Below are positions 24,885 through 35,251 of a stretch of DNA of 64,000 nucleotides, piece by piece. A model generated the notes under the pieces. The model was given only the letters and a program-made list of their open reading frames with translations, had not been told where the DNA came from and did not search any database. Both the position numbers and the translations under genes were made by a program. Source of the DNA: Serratia silvae. GTDB lineage: Bacteria > Pseudomonadota > Gammaproteobacteria > Enterobacterales > Enterobacteriaceae. The stretch covers positions 62,001 through 126,000 of the forward strand of contig NZ_JAGQDC010000008.1 of NCBI RefSeq assembly GCF_023282985.1, written 5' to 3'. How positions within the stretch are numbered: position 1 is the stretch's first letter; each line of letters begins with the position of its first letter.

Positions 24885-27386
24885 TTATTTGCCAAACATA
24901 TCTTTTATCCAGCCAGCAACGCCGTCGGCATCTTTCTGTTCGCCAGCTTGTTGCTGCTGAGTTTGCTGTTGCGCAGCCTGACTCGCCTGGCATAGCCCCT
25001 GCGGGTTCTCAGTCCAAACCGGGATGGTGCGCCAACTACCACCACCACAGATAAAGTTTCCGGCGGAATCAATACCCATCTGGCTAATGCCTTCTGGTTG
25101 TTGCAGCTTCAGCACCAGCGGCGTCTGGTTTTCCAGATAGCGGCGATACAGCGTCAAGGCACCGTTGGCACCGGTCAGCTTGGCTGGGCCGTTATTGTCG
25201 CGCCCTACCCAGGCAATCGCCACTTCCTTGCCATCGATACCGGCAAACCAGCTGTCACGCAGATCGTTAGTGGTACCGGTTTTCGCCGCCAGATTGTAAT
25301 TGGGGAACTTGACCGACAGCGAACGGGAAGTCCCGCGTGCCACACCCTGCTGCATCGCATACAAGGTCAGGTAAGCCGCCTGTGCCGGCACCATGCGCTC
25401 AGCCTGAGGGAAGCTCTGATACAACGCGGTGCCATCTTCGGCCATCACCGAACGCACCGCAGACAGTGGCGCACGGTTGCCCCCGCTGGCGATGGTCTGA
25501 TATTCCTGCGCCACTTCCATCGGCGTCAGGCCGATAGCCCCCAGCAACATGGAAGGCACCGGATTGATTGCCGTTTTAGGAATACCCAACTTTTGCAGGG
25601 TCGCGCTGATCTGATCCAGCCCCACCGACATCCCCAGGTTGACCGTTGGCACGTTGAGCGAGTTGGCCAACGCATCCACCAGCATCACCCGGCCACGGAA
25701 CTGACGATCGTAGTTGTTCGGCTGCCACGAACTGCCATTAGACAGTTTGATCGACAGCGGCTGATCGGCCAGCCAGGTATTGAGCCGATACTTATCCGGT
25801 TCCGACAGCGCGGTCAGATAGGTTGGCGGCTTAGCCAATGATCCCACCAGACGGCGCGCCTGCATCGCACGGTTAAAGCCGGCAAACTGAGGCTCGGCAC
25901 CGCCCACCATGGCACGAACCTCTCCGGTAAAGCGATCGACAATCACCATCGCCGCTTCCAGATCGTTGAGATGGCGCGCAGCACGCAGCGCCGGGATACC
26001 GTCTTCCACCGCCTTCTCGGCCGCATCCTGTGAAACCGGATCCAGCGTAGTGAAGATCTTCACGCCGGAAAGATCGTTAACCTTGTCACCCAGCTTGGCC
26101 TGTAACTCCTGACGCACCAGTTGCATAAACGCAGGCTGCGGTGAAATTACCCCGCCTTTTGGTTGTACGCCCAACGGACGAGCGCTGAGCATGTTATACA
26201 GCTCAGCGTCGATCACCCCCTGGTTCTGTAACAGCTTGAGCACCAGGTTACGGCGCTCCAGCGCCAACGTTGGGTTACGCCAAGGGTTATACAGCGAGGC
26301 CCCCTTCACCATGCCCACCAGCAGCGCCTGCTGATCCAGGCTCAGTTCATCGACCGGTCGACCAAAGTAGTACAGGCTGGCCAATGGGAAGCCACGGATC
26401 TGATCGCTGCCGCTCTGGCCGAGATACACCTCGTTCAGATACAGCTCCAGAATACGGTCTTTGCTATAACGGTAATCCACCAACAAGGCCATGTAGGCTT
26501 CGTTGACCTTACGCCACAGCGAACGCTCGTTGGTCAGGAACAGGTTTTTTACCAGCTGCTGAGTCAAGGTACTGCCGCCCTGCACCGCACGCCCGGCAGT
26601 CAGGTTGGCCACCACCGCACGGCCAATGGAGTAGAAGCTGATGCCATCATGCTCGTAGAAATGACGGTCTTCGGTAGCGATCAGCGTATCGACCAGCAGA
26701 TCCGGGAAACCAGAGCGCGGCACAAACAGGCGTTGCTCGCCATTCGGCGATTGCAGCATGGTGATCAGGCGTGGATCGAGGCGGAAAAAGCCAAAGTTAC
26801 GCTGATTTTCCATGTTGACGATTTTCGCCAGGCCATTGTTTTGGAAATCGAGGCGGGCGTGGATCTGGCCTTCTTTGCCATCCGGGAAATCAAACGGGCG
26901 GCGCAGCATCTCGATGCTGTTGGCCTGCACGGTAAACTCCCCTGGCCGGGTCATACGGCTGACCTGGCGATATTGCATCCCTTCCAGCAGGGCGACCATT
27001 TCCTTTTTGCTGTAAGGCATACCCGGTTCAAGGTTAACCATGCGGCCATACACCGCCGCTGGTAGCTGCCAGACTTTGCCATCGATGCGGCTACGGATCT
27101 GGGAGTCCAGGTATACACCATAGATTGCCAGCAACACGGCAATCACCAGCACCAGTTTTATCAACAGGCCGAGCCAACGGCGCTTTTTACGGGGCGACTT
27201 CGCTTTTACCTTGGGCGGCATGCGTTGTTCCTCTTCGTCGTCATCGTATTCATCATCGTCATACTCATCCTGATACTCGTCTTCTTCATAATCGTCGTCA
27301 CGTTGACGACGCGCCGATTTACGCGGCGGATTAAGTTTTGGTTGTTTGTCTTTGCGCCCGATGGGCTCGCGGTCATCCCCAGCCAT
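24885..27386 (-). CDS. mrcB: bifunctional penicillin-binding protein 1B
   Basis: 833 residues from [12 protein letters not shown]; a longer reading from 27452 would translate ERIC sequence and is rejected. A cytoplasmic acidic stretch (about 30-55, mostly Asp/Glu/Tyr) precedes a basic KSPRKKRR and one transmembrane helix (about 70-92). Then come a UB2H-like region, glycosyltransferase GT51 ([22 protein letters not shown]) and transpeptidase with active Ser in GSLAKP, SLN near 590 and KTGTT. It builds and crosslinks peptidoglycan with its activator LpoB. An ERIC element lies 29 bp upstream of the start codon. Confidence 0.95.
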   Translation of the reverse strand: MAGDDREPIGRKDKQPKLNPPRKSARRQRDDDYEEDEYQDEYDDDEYDDDEEEQRMPPKVKAKSPRKKRRWLGLLIKLVLVIAVLLAIYGVYLDSQIRSRIDGKVWQLPAAVYGRMVNLEPGMPYSKKEMVALLEGMQYRQVSRMTRPGEFTVQANSIEMLRRPFDFPDGKEGQIHARLDFQNNGLAKIVNMENQRNFGFFRLDPRLITMLQSPNGEQRLFVPRSGFPDLLVDTLIATEDRHFYEHDGISFYSIGRAVVANLTAGRAVQGGSTLTQQLVKNLFLTNERSLWRKVNEAYMALLVDYRYSKDRILELYLNEVYLGQSGSDQIRGFPLASLYYFGRPVDELSLDQQALLVGMVKGASLYNPWRNPTLALERRNLVLKLLQNQGVIDAELYNMLSARPLGVQPKGGVISPQPAFMQLVRQELQAKLGDKVNDLSGVKIFTTLDPVSQDAAEKAVEDGIPALRAARHLNDLEAAMVIVDRFTGEVRAMVGGAEPQFAGFNRAMQARRLVGSLAKPPTYLTALSEPDKYRLNTWLADQPLSIKLSNGSSWQPNNYDRQFRGRVMLVDALANSLNVPTVNLGMSVGLDQISATLQKLGIPKTAINPVPSMLLGAIGLTPMEVAQEYQTIASGGNRAPLSAVRSVMAEDGTALYQSFPQAERMVPAQAAYLTLYAMQQGVARGTSRSLSVKFPNYNLAAKTGTTNDLRDSWFAGIDGKEVAIAWVGRDNNGPAKLTGANGALTLYRRYLENQTPLVLKLQQPEGISQMGIDSAGNFICGGGSWRTIPVWTENPQGLCQASQAAQQQTQQQQAGEQKDADGVAGWIKDMFGK

Positions 27387-27415
27387 TGCGGTTCTTCTCC
27401 ACGCTTGCTGCAATC

Positions 27416-27542
27416 TATACCCTATGGATTTCAAGCTGCCGCTAGACGACAAGCTATCTCATCCCCAGGAGCTTACTTTTGGGTAAGTGACTGGGGTGAG
27501 ATAACGCAGGTAACAACGCTGCAGCTTGAAAGACGACGGGTC
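27416..27542 (+). repeat. ERIC element 2, in the mrcB leader
   Basis: TATACCCTATGG start, core CCCCAGGAGCTTAC/GTAAGTGACTGGGG and AGACGACGGG end; the final TATA is degraded. It lies between hrpB and mrcB, so any transcript into mrcB, from hrpB or from the 27543-27606 stretch, carries it in the leader. Confidence 0.92.
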
Positions 27543-27606
27543 CGTTATTTTGTCGCTTAATCTGTGCCTATGTTAACGGGCTGAACAGAAGAAACATCTG
27601 AATTCG

Positions 27607-30045
27607 TTACTGGTATTTCTTGGTGCGCCGGGTGGGGGCGGTGTTAGCCGGATCGTCTGGCCATACGTGTTTGGGATAGCGCCCCTTCATCTCCTTTTGC
27701 ACCTCGCGGTACGCCCCTTGCCAGAAGGCGGCCAGATCGCCAGTGATCTGCAATGGCCGGTGTGCAGGAGAGAGTAACTCAAGCACCACCGGGATGCGAC
27801 CCTCAGCCAACGTTGGGCTACGCTGCTCACCAAACATCTCCTGTAAACGCACCGCCAATGCCGGCGGTTTATCGGCATCGTAGCGGATCGGCAAACGGCT
27901 ACCGGTCGGCACAGCATAATGAGTTGGCAGGGCATTATCCAGCCGTTGCTTTTGCTGCCAGTCTAACCGGCGGGCCAAGGCTTCGGCGATATTGACCTGC
28001 TTTAATCCGCGCAGATCGCGAACGCCGCTCAATGACGGTAGCAACCAGCTTTCCAGGGTGTCGAGCAACGTCTCGTCATCCACCAGCGGCCAAGCGGCCT
28101 CTGGCAACCAACGCTGGGCACAGTGTAAACGCAGGCGCAACTGTTCGGCAGCGGTGTCCCAATTAAGCACAGCCAATCCCTGGGCGCGGACCCAATTTAT
28201 CAGTGCCTGTTGCAGTTCCTCTTCCGCCGGTTTGGCCAGCGGCTGAGCCCGCAGCGTTAAGCGGCCAATCTGTTGACGCTTCCAGGCTCGCAAGGTGCCC
28301 TTCTCTTCATCCCACTCGACGGCGGTCTGGCTGCTGACAATCTCGGGCAACCTCGCCACCAGCGCATCAATCTCGACCGGTAACGCCAGCAGGATACGGG
28401 CATCCGGGCTGTTATGGCCTTGCAACAGGCTGGGAATAATCAACCAGGGAGCCCTGGAGAGCGCTTCGTCCTGAGCCATCGCTGCGCCCAGGCCATTGGC
28501 CAACAGATAGCGCCCATCCTGCCCGCGCCGTTGGGCGATACGATCGGCAAATGCCTGCGCCAACAAAGGAGCGGCCAGATCGGCATCAATCTGCCCGCTT
28601 TTTTGCGGTAAGCGCTTACTTAATTGATTTGCCCGGCGCTGCCAATGCGGTTGGGGACGGCTCAGCCAATAGCCGATATCCATCTGCCCACTGCGTGGCG
28701 GTTCCTCCAGCAAGGCGGCCAGCATCGCCGCCGTGGCTAATCCATCGGCTCCCATCTTGGCTCCAGCACACAGCATGGCTGCCAGCCTGGGATCGCAACC
28801 CAACCCGGCCATTTGGCGACCTTTGGTGGTTAACTTATCACCGTCATCGATAGCCGCCAGGGTATGCAATAAACGGCGAGCGGCGGCTAATGCGGCCAAC
28901 GGCGGCTGATCGAGCCAGGTGAGTTGCCCCACATCCACACAGCCCCATTGCAGCAGCTCAAGCCAGAAGCTGGCCAGATCGCTTTGCAGGATCTCCGGCT
29001 CGGCATGTTCCGCAGCGCGCTCAGCCTGCTCTTTGGCAAACAGATGCCAGCAAATTCCAGGTTCCAAGCGCCCGGCACGCCCGGCGCGTTGGATCATCGA
29101 CGCCTGACTGATGCGCTGGGTGGCCAATCGAGTGAGGCCATTACGGACTTCATAACGCGCTACGCGCTCCAGCCCGCTGTCGACGACCAGACGGATGCCT
29201 TCAATGGTCAAACTGGTTTCGGCGATATTGGTCGCCAACACCACTTTACGCCGCCCGTGCTGCGCGGGTTGGATCGCCTTTTGCTGCTGTGCCAACGGCA
29301 ATGCGCCATACAGCGGGCAGAGATCGGTATCCGCTGGCACCTCGCCAATGAGCCGTTCCTGCACCCGGTTAATCTCCGCCACGCCCGGCAAGAATAGCAA
29401 CAGCGAACCTGATTGCTCAGCCAACAGGCGCTTCACCGCCGAGGCTACGCCATCCTCCAACCGTTGATGGCTTGGCAGCGGTTGGTACTGCCGCTCAACC
29501 GGGTAGCTGCGCCCTTCCGACACCACCACCGGCGCTTGTGGCAGCAATTGTGATAGGCGTGCATTATCCAGCGTCGCCGACATGATCAGCAGTTTCAGAT
29601 CGTCACGCAGCCCCTGCTGCACATCCAGCAGCAGGGCCAGGGCCAGATCGGCCTGTAAACTGCGCTCATGGAATTCATCAAGAATAATCAGCGAGACACC
29701 CTGCAGTTCAGCGTCCTGCTGCAACATGCGGGTGAGAATGCCCTCGGTCACCACCTCAAGTCGCGTATGCGGCCCGCTTTTGCTCTCGGCACGCATGCGA
29801 TAGCCCACGGTTTGGCCCGGTTCTTCACCCAGTTGTTGAGCCAAGCGATACGCGACGTTTTTTGCCGCCAACCGCCGTGGCTCCAGCATGATGATTCGCC
29901 CCGGCAGCCCGGCTTTTGCCAGGATCTGCAACGGCAGCCAGGTGGATTTCCCGGCACCGGTGGGGGCATGCAACAACACCTGCGGAGCAGATTGCAGTGC
30001 GGCAAGCAGCTCATCAAGAACCGCGCTGACGGGCAGTGAGGACAC
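27607..30045 (-). CDS. hrpB: ATP-dependent helicase HrpB
   Basis: 812 residues from a GTG at 30045, which aligns with the E. coli start (SSLPV) and has GGAG six bases upstream; an ATG four codons earlier (30057) lacks such a site. It is a DEAH-box protein: GAGKST, DEFHERS, SATLD, LFLPG, ATNIAETSLTIEG and QRAGRAGR, then helicase-associated and HrpB C-terminal domains ending ANTAPTRRTKKYQ. In E. coli its exact substrate is unsettled. ERIC copies sit on both sides of the gene. Confidence 0.92.
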   Translation of the reverse strand: MSSLPVSAVLDELLAALQSAPQVLLHAPTGAGKSTWLPLQILAKAGLPGRIIMLEPRRLAAKNVAYRLAQQLGEEPGQTVGYRMRAESKSGPHTRLEVVTEGILTRMLQQDAELQGVSLIILDEFHERSLQADLALALLLDVQQGLRDDLKLLIMSATLDNARLSQLLPQAPVVVSEGRSYPVERQYQPLPSHQRLEDGVASAVKRLLAEQSGSLLLFLPGVAEINRVQERLIGEVPADTDLCPLYGALPLAQQQKAIQPAQHGRRKVVLATNIAETSLTIEGIRLVVDSGLERVARYEVRNGLTRLATQRISQASMIQRAGRAGRLEPGICWHLFAKEQAERAAEHAEPEILQSDLASFWLELLQWGCVDVGQLTWLDQPPLAALAAARRLLHTLAAIDDGDKLTTKGRQMAGLGCDPRLAAMLCAGAKMGADGLATAAMLAALLEEPPRSGQMDIGYWLSRPQPHWQRRANQLSKRLPQKSGQIDADLAAPLLAQAFADRIAQRRGQDGRYLLANGLGAAMAQDEALSRAPWLIIPSLLQGHNSPDARILLALPVEIDALVARLPEIVSSQTAVEWDEEKGTLRAWKRQQIGRLTLRAQPLAKPAEEELQQALINWVRAQGLAVLNWDTAAEQLRLRLHCAQRWLPEAAWPLVDDETLLDTLESWLLPSLSGVRDLRGLKQVNIAEALARRLDWQQKQRLDNALPTHYAVPTGSRLPIRYDADKPPALAVRLQEMFGEQRSPTLAEGRIPVVLELLSPAHRPLQITGDLAAFWQGAYREVQKEMKGRYPKHVWPDDPANTAPTRRTKKYQ

Positions 30046-30084
30046 AAAACTCTCCATAAGGTAGTTAACGGACGGCACACATTG

Positions 30085-30213
30085 TATACCCGTCGCCTTT
30101 CAAGCTGCAGCGTTGTTACCTGCACTATCTCACCCCAGTCACTTACCCAAAAGTAAGCTCCTGGGGATGAGATAGCTTGTCGCCTAGCTGCAGCTTGAAA
30201 TTCATAGGGTATA
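30085..30213 (-). repeat. ERIC element 3, between hrpB and thpR
   Basis: TATACCCGTCG...CCCCAGTCACTTAC/GTAAGCTCCTGGGG...CATAGGGTATA, inverted relative to copies 1, 2 and 5. It fills 129 of the 206 bp between the divergent hrpB and thpR starts. Confidence 0.93.
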
Positions 30214-30251
30214 GAATTAGGCTCACTGTTTCACTAATTTACCGGGGTTCC

Positions 30252-30794
30252 ATGTCCAGCTCTCGCCGCCTGTTCTTCGCCTTGTCGCTACCCGATGCCT
30301 TGCAGCAGCAGGTGATCCGCTGGCGTACCGAGGCATTTAAACCTGAAGATGGCCGCCCGGTGGCCGCCGCCAATCTGCATCTGACGCTAGCCTTTCTCGG
30401 CGAGGTCAGTGCACAGAAAGAACAGGCGCTAAAAACACAGGCCGGGCGTATCGCACAGGCGGGTTTTAGCCTCAATCTGGACGATCTTGGCCACTGGCCT
30501 CGCCCTGGCGTGGTGTGGTTGGGCAGCAAACGCCCCCCACGAGCGCTGTTACAGTTGGCGGAATTGCTGCGTTCGCAAGCAGCCCGCAGCGGCTGTTATC
30601 AAAGCCCGTTACCGTTTCACCCCCATATCACGTTATTACGGGCCGCAACCCAGCCGGTCGCTATTCCTCCTGGCACGCCGGGTTGGCCGTTCAACGCCAG
30701 CCATTTCTCTCTCTACCAATCGTCGTTTGAACAGGGCCGTACCCGCTACCACGAATTGGAGCAGTGGCCACTCGGCCCACAGGATAAATCATGA
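30252..30794 (+). CDS. thpR: RNA 2',3'-cyclic phosphodiesterase (2H family)
   Basis: 180 residues from [11 protein letters not shown] with a GGGG site upstream; the 25 codons before it come from the ERIC element. The two HxTx motifs of the 2H phosphoesterases are HLTL (near 46) and HITL (near 130). Family members (formerly LigT) open 2',3'-cyclic phosphates and can ligate tRNA halves in vitro. The stop overlaps the sfsA start (ATGA), as in E. coli, so the two genes form an operon. Confidence 0.93.
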   Translation: MSSSRRLFFALSLPDALQQQVIRWRTEAFKPEDGRPVAAANLHLTLAFLGEVSAQKEQALKTQAGRIAQAGFSLNLDDLGHWPRPGVVWLGSKRPPRALLQLAELLRSQAARSGCYQSPLPFHPHITLLRAATQPVAIPPGTPGWPFNASHFSLYQSSFEQGRTRYHELEQWPLGPQDKS

Positions 30795-31495
30795 TCTTTG
30801 ACCCACCGCTAAAACCGGCCACGCTCATCAAGCGCTACAAGCGTTTTCTAGCCGATGTGATCACTCCCGAAGGTGAAACCTTTACCCTGCACTGCGCCAA
30901 CACCGGTGCAATGACCGGTTGTGCTACGCCTGGGGACACCGTTTGGTACTCCACCTCGGATAACGCCAAACGCAAATATGCCCACAGTTGGGAGCTGACG
31001 CATACCCAGGCCGGCGACTGGATCTGCGTCAACACGCTGCGTGCCAACACTCTGGTTCGTGAAGCCATTGAACAGAATATAATCAGTGAATTATCCGGTT
31101 ACAGTAAAATCACCGGCGAAGTGAAATATGGCAGCGAAAACAGCCGTATCGATTTGTTATTACAGGCAGAAAACCGGATTGACTGCTATATTGAAGTTAA
31201 GTCAGTCACATTATTGCAACATCAACAGGGCTACTTCCCTGATGCCGTAACGCTGAGAGGGCAAAAGCATCTGCGTGAGTTGCAAAACGTGGTTGAACAA
31301 GGGCAGCGGGCGGTGCTGTTTTTTGCCGTGTTACACAGCGGTATCAGCAGCGTTGCCCCGGCAAATCATATAGATGAGCATTATGCGGCACTACTAGCGC
31401 AGGTTCAGCGGTTGGGAGTGGAAGTTGTTTGTTACGGGGCAAAATTATCACCTGACGGTATCTCGCTAAGCGCTAAGTTACCGTTTTTTTATTGA
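30791..31495 (+). CDS. sfsA: SfsA, DNA/RNA nuclease family (sugar fermentation stimulation protein)
   Basis: 234 residues. An N-terminal OB-like half has [14 protein letters not shown]. The C-terminal half has a nuclease-like core with [16 protein letters not shown] (an E-x-K motif) and [16 protein letters not shown]. It was first described as affecting maltose use in E. coli; later work describes nuclease activity. The gene order thpR-sfsA-dksA is conserved. Confidence 0.94.
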   Translation: MIFDPPLKPATLIKRYKRFLADVITPEGETFTLHCANTGAMTGCATPGDTVWYSTSDNAKRKYAHSWELTHTQAGDWICVNTLRANTLVREAIEQNIISELSGYSKITGEVKYGSENSRIDLLLQAENRIDCYIEVKSVTLLQHQQGYFPDAVTLRGQKHLRELQNVVEQGQRAVLFFAVLHSGISSVAPANHIDEHYAALLAQVQRLGVEVVCYGAKLSPDGISLSAKLPFFY

Positions 31496-31706
31496 CTAGC
31501 GGTGCCGGGCACAAATAAATCGACAGCCGGATATTGCGTCGCCAAATACGCCTTCCTTCACACCATTGTCAAGCAGGCGACAGGAATAATTGCCATCCCT
31601 CTTCCCTTCTGTTATTTATAGCGGCCTGTTTTTCCCCCGTATTGGGGATTCGACATACCCTACTAGCATTAAAGGGTATAGTGCGTGTGTATGTAGGAGA
31701 AGCAAT

Positions 31707-32162
31707 ATGCAAGAAGGGCAAACCCGTAAAACCTCGTCCTTGAGCATTCTCGCCATCGCTGGGGTGGAGCCGTATCAAGAGAAACCGGGCGAAGAGTACA
31801 TGAACGACGCCCAGTTGACGCATTTCAGGCGCATCCTTGAAGCATGGCGCAACCAACTCAGGGACGAAGTTGATCGTACCGTGTCGCATATGCAAGAAGA
31901 GGCAGCCAACTTCCCCGATCCGGCAGACCGTGCCACTCAGGAAGAAGAGTTCAGCCTCGAACTGCGTAACCGTGACCGCGAGCGCAAACTGATCAAAAAG
32001 ATCGAGAAAACGCTGAAGAAAGTAGAAGACGATGATTTCGGCTTCTGCGAGTCTTGCGGCGTGGAGATTGGCATTCGCCGCCTTGAAGCGCGTCCGACCG
32101 CCGATTTGTGCATCGACTGCAAGACGTTGGCCGAAATCCGCGAAAAGCAGATGGCAGGCTAA
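31707..32162 (+). CDS. dksA: RNA polymerase-binding transcription factor DksA
   Basis: 151 residues from MQEGQTRK, preceded by TAGGAG; a longer in-frame reading has no family support. A coiled coil (about 33-108) carries Asp71 and Asp74 at its tip (DPADRA). The zinc finger is Cys114-x2-Cys117-x17-Cys135-x2-Cys138. It binds the secondary channel of RNA polymerase with ppGpp during the stringent response. Almost identical to E. coli DksA. A 210-bp promoter region lies upstream; gluQ follows. Confidence 0.97.
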   Translation: MQEGQTRKTSSLSILAIAGVEPYQEKPGEEYMNDAQLTHFRRILEAWRNQLRDEVDRTVSHMQEEAANFPDPADRATQEEEFSLELRNRDRERKLIKKIEKTLKKVEDDDFGFCESCGVEIGIRRLEARPTADLCIDCKTLAEIREKQMAG

Positions 32163-32235
32163 GCAGTTGTTACCTCCTGCGGCGCGTGCCAATAACGCGC
32201 GCCGCACAGAGTTAAGGGAAGCAATCCCTTCTGAT

Positions 32236-33147
32236 ATGTTAGCAAGTCACTATGTGGGGCGCTTTGCCCCATCGCCTTCTGGGGATCTGCATTTCGGTTC
32301 GCTGATTGCCGCTCTGGGAAGCTACCTCCAGGCTCGTGCTCAACACGGGCAATGGCTGGTACGTATTGAAGATATCGACCCTCCACGCGAAGTCGCTGGA
32401 GCTGCAGGGCGTATCTTATCCGCACTTGAACACTATGGTCTCCACTGGGACGGCCAGGTCATCTATCAATCCCAACGCTCCGAAGCTTACCGCGCGACCC
32501 TAGATTGGCTGCAACGCCAGGATCTCAGCTATTACTGTACCTGTACCCGCAGCCGCATCCAGCAGATCGGCAGTTTGTACGATGGCCATTGCCGTCAGCT
32601 ACGGCTTGGCTCGCAGGGTGCCGCGATCCGCTTACGTCAATCAAACCCGGTGTATGCCTTCCACGATCGGTTACAGGGCGAGTTACGGGCCGATCCGGCG
32701 CTGGCACAGGAAGATTTCATCATCCGCCGCCGCGATGGCCTGTTTGCCTACAATCTTGCCGTAGTGATCGACGATCATTTTCAAGGCGTGACCGAAATCG
32801 TCCGCGGTGCCGATCTGATCGAACCCACGGTGCGCCAGATTGCGCTGTATCAGCAATTGCAGGCACCGGTTCCAGCCTATGTGCATTTGCCGCTGGCGCT
32901 GGGGAACAACGGCATTAAACTGTCGAAACAAAATCATGCCCCCGCGCTGCCTACTGGCGATCCACGGCCAGTACTGGTTGCTGCCCTGAAGTTTCTGCGC
33001 CAACCGCTGCCGGAAAACTGGCAAGATCTTGATCTGCCGTTATTATTGAGCTGGGCGGTTGAGCATTGGCAGTTAGAAAATGTGCCGCGCCAGCTAGCGA
33101 TCCCGCAGTGTGAAAACACAACGGCATTCTCAAAACAGCTGGGGTAA
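32236..33147 (+). CDS. gluQ: glutamyl-Q tRNA(Asp) synthetase
   Basis: 303 residues from [16 protein letters not shown]. It is a truncated GluRS-like catalytic domain with the HIGH-equivalent GDLHFGSL and KMSKS-equivalent KLSKQ, and a Cys/Tyr zinc site (YYCTCTRSR...YDGHC). It attaches glutamate to queuosine in tRNA(Asp). It follows dksA by 73 bp, as in E. coli. The upstream site AAGGGA is rather far from the ATG, so translation may be weak. Confidence 0.94.
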   Translation: MLASHYVGRFAPSPSGDLHFGSLIAALGSYLQARAQHGQWLVRIEDIDPPREVAGAAGRILSALEHYGLHWDGQVIYQSQRSEAYRATLDWLQRQDLSYYCTCTRSRIQQIGSLYDGHCRQLRLGSQGAAIRLRQSNPVYAFHDRLQGELRADPALAQEDFIIRRRDGLFAYNLAVVIDDHFQGVTEIVRGADLIEPTVRQIALYQQLQAPVPAYVHLPLALGNNGIKLSKQNHAPALPTGDPRPVLVAALKFLRQPLPENWQDLDLPLLLSWAVEHWQLENVPRQLAIPQCENTTAFSKQLG

Positions 33148-33209
33148 GCTATGATTAGCCGCTATTTTTTTGTTAGCGCCATTTTTATCCGTCACTATCG
33201 AGGTGTACC

Positions 33210-34757
33210 ATTTTTACCCGAGTAGCCAATTTCTGCCGTAAGGTACTAATCCGCGATGACAAGTTGACCCGCGATGATGCGCCGGCCAGCGATAAAAACC
33301 CAGTCCGCGAAGAAAGCGCACCTGCAGAACCGTTAGCAACAACGCTACCGCGCTCCACCGAGAGTGGCAAAGAGGCTCCTGCCCGCCGCCCGGCACCGCG
33401 GAAACGCCCACCATTTGCAGCCGCCGAGGGAACGCGCTCAATGACCGTTATCCCCCGCGATCAGCATGCGATCTCGCGCAAAGATATCAGCGAAAATGCG
33501 CTGAAGGTGCTGTATCGCCTGAATAAGTCCGGCTACGAAGCCTATCTGGTCGGCGGCGGTGTACGCGATCTGTTGCTCGGTAAAAAACCGAAGGATTTCG
33601 ACATTACCACCAACGCCACGCCAGAGCAGGTACGCAAACTGTTCCGCAACTGCCGCCTGGTCGGCCGCCGTTTCAGGCTGGCGCATGTGATGTTCGGGCC
33701 GGAAATCATCGAAGTCGCCACCTTCCGTGGCCATCACGAACAGAGTCAGGAATCTGACAAGAACTCCTCCCAGCAGGCCCAGAACGGTATGCTGCTGCGC
33801 GATAACATCTTCGGCACCATCGAAGACGATGCCCAGCGCCGCGATTTTACCATCAACAGCCTGTATTACGGCGTAGCCGACTTTGCCCTGCGTGATTACG
33901 TCGGTGGCATGCGCGATCTGCAACAGGGCGTGATCCGCCTGATCGGCGATCCGGAAACCCGCTACCGCGAAGATCCGGTGCGGATGCTACGCGCGGTGCG
34001 CTTTGCCGCCAAGCTGGATATGACCATCAGCGAAGAAACCGCCGAGCCTATCCCACGCCTGGCCTCGCTGCTGCACGAAATCCCACCGGCTCGCCTGTTT
34101 GAAGAGGCGCTGAAGTTGCTGCAAACGGGTTACGGTTACCAGACCTACCTGAAGCTGTGTGAATATCAGCTGTTCCAACCGCTGTTCCCATTGATCGCAC
34201 GCAACTTCACGCCGAATCACGACACGCCGATGGAACGCATTCTGGTGCAGGTACTGAAAAATACCGATCACCGCCTGCAGAACGACAAGCGAGTCAACCC
34301 GGCGTTCCTGTTTGCCGCCATGCTGTGGTACCCGCTGCTGGAGCACGCACAGAAACTGGCGCAGGAAAGCGGCCTGGCCTATTACGACGCCTTTGCGCTG
34401 GCCATGAACGACGTGCTGGACGAAGAGTGCCGTTCACTGGCAATCCCCAAACGAATCACTACACTGGTACGTGACATCTGGCAACTGCAGTTACGCCTGT
34501 CCCGTCGTCAGGGCAAGCGTGCGCACAAACTGATGGAACACCCTAAATTCCGTGCGGCGTATGATTTGCTGGCACTGCGTGCCGAAGTGGAAAACAACCC
34601 GGAGATGCTGCGTCTTGCCGAATGGTGGGATGAGTTCCAGGTGGCCACCGCGGCCCGCCAGAAAAACATGTTGAGCACGCTAGGCGAAGATCCGGCACCG
34701 CGTCGGGCTCGTCAGCGCCGCCCACGCCGCAGGTCTCCAAATAACGAAGGAGCATAA
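33210..34757 (+). CDS. pcnB: poly(A) polymerase I, AUU start codon
   Basis: 515 residues if read from ATT at 33210. That frame opens (I/M)[12 protein letters not shown], the N-terminus I recall for E. coli PcnB, whose start is known to be AUU, and GAGGT sits five bases upstream. The first conventional-type starts (TTG 33264, ATG 33441) would remove this conserved segment. Nucleotidyltransferase motifs are [10 protein letters not shown] and DFDITT, then [11 protein letters not shown] and [10 protein letters not shown]. The C-terminus is Arg-rich. A Pro/Ala-rich insert of about 40 residues follows the N-terminal motif. It polyadenylates RNAs for decay and controls ColE1-type plasmid copy number. 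Confidence 0.93.
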   Translation: MFTRVANFCRKVLIRDDKLTRDDAPASDKNPVREESAPAEPLATTLPRSTESGKEAPARRPAPRKRPPFAAAEGTRSMTVIPRDQHAISRKDISENALKVLYRLNKSGYEAYLVGGGVRDLLLGKKPKDFDITTNATPEQVRKLFRNCRLVGRRFRLAHVMFGPEIIEVATFRGHHEQSQESDKNSSQQAQNGMLLRDNIFGTIEDDAQRRDFTINSLYYGVADFALRDYVGGMRDLQQGVIRLIGDPETRYREDPVRMLRAVRFAAKLDMTISEETAEPIPRLASLLHEIPPARLFEEALKLLQTGYGYQTYLKLCEYQLFQPLFPLIARNFTPNHDTPMERILVQVLKNTDHRLQNDKRVNPAFLFAAMLWYPLLEHAQKLAQESGLAYYDAFALAMNDVLDEECRSLAIPKRITTLVRDIWQLQLRLSRRQGKRAHKLMEHPKFRAAYDLLALRAEVENNPEMLRLAEWWDEFQVATAARQKNMLSTLGEDPAPRRARQRRPRRRSPNNEGA

Positions 34758-35251
34758 TGATCCGCGTTTATATCGCGCTGGGTAGCAATCTTGCGCAACC
34801 TTTGCAACAGGTGAATACCGCGCTGGAGGCGTTGGAGCATATTCCACGCACCCGTCTGATCGTTTGTTCACCGCTGTACCGCACCAAACCACTGGGGCCA
34901 CAGAACCAGCCGGATTATCTCAACGCGGTGGTGGCACTGGATACCCAGTTGCCACCGGAACAGCTGCTCGACCACACCCAGGAGATAGAACGTAATCAGG
35001 GCCGAGTGCGTAAAGATGAACGCTGGGGCCCTCGCACGCTGGATCTGGATATGATGTTGTACGGCGATCTGGTGATCAACACCGAACGCCTCACCGTGCC
35101 CCATTACGGCCTGAAACAACGTGAATTTATGCTCTACCCGCTGGCCGATATCGCTCCGGGCCTGGTGTTCCCAGACGGTGAAACCCTGGCGGAGTGCCTG
35201 CAACGTGTGCCAAAAAACGGCATGACGCTGTGGCATCAGCCCAAGGCTTGA
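34757..35251 (+). CDS. folK: hydroxymethyldihydropterin pyrophosphokinase
   Basis: 164 residues. The start overlaps the pcnB stop (TAATG). HPPK signatures are IALGSNL at the N-terminus and RWGPRTLDLDMMLYG with the two Mg-binding Asp residues. It transfers pyrophosphate from ATP in folate biosynthesis. The 3' end overlaps the convergent qseC by 16 bp. Confidence 0.95.
   Translation: MIRVYIALGSNLAQPLQQVNTALEALEHIPRTRLIVCSPLYRTKPLGPQNQPDYLNAVVALDTQLPPEQLLDHTQEIERNQGRVRKDERWGPRTLDLDMMLYGDLVINTERLTVPHYGLKQREFMLYPLADIAPGLVFPDGETLAECLQRVPKNGMTLWHQPKA

Noticed and set aside
27387-27452. A 22-codon extension of mrcB
   Set aside because: Encoded by ERIC element 2; the conserved [12 protein letters not shown] start is downstream.
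30177-30251. A 25-codon extension of thpR
   Set aside because: Encoded by ERIC element 3; the family start is [11 protein letters not shown] at 30252.
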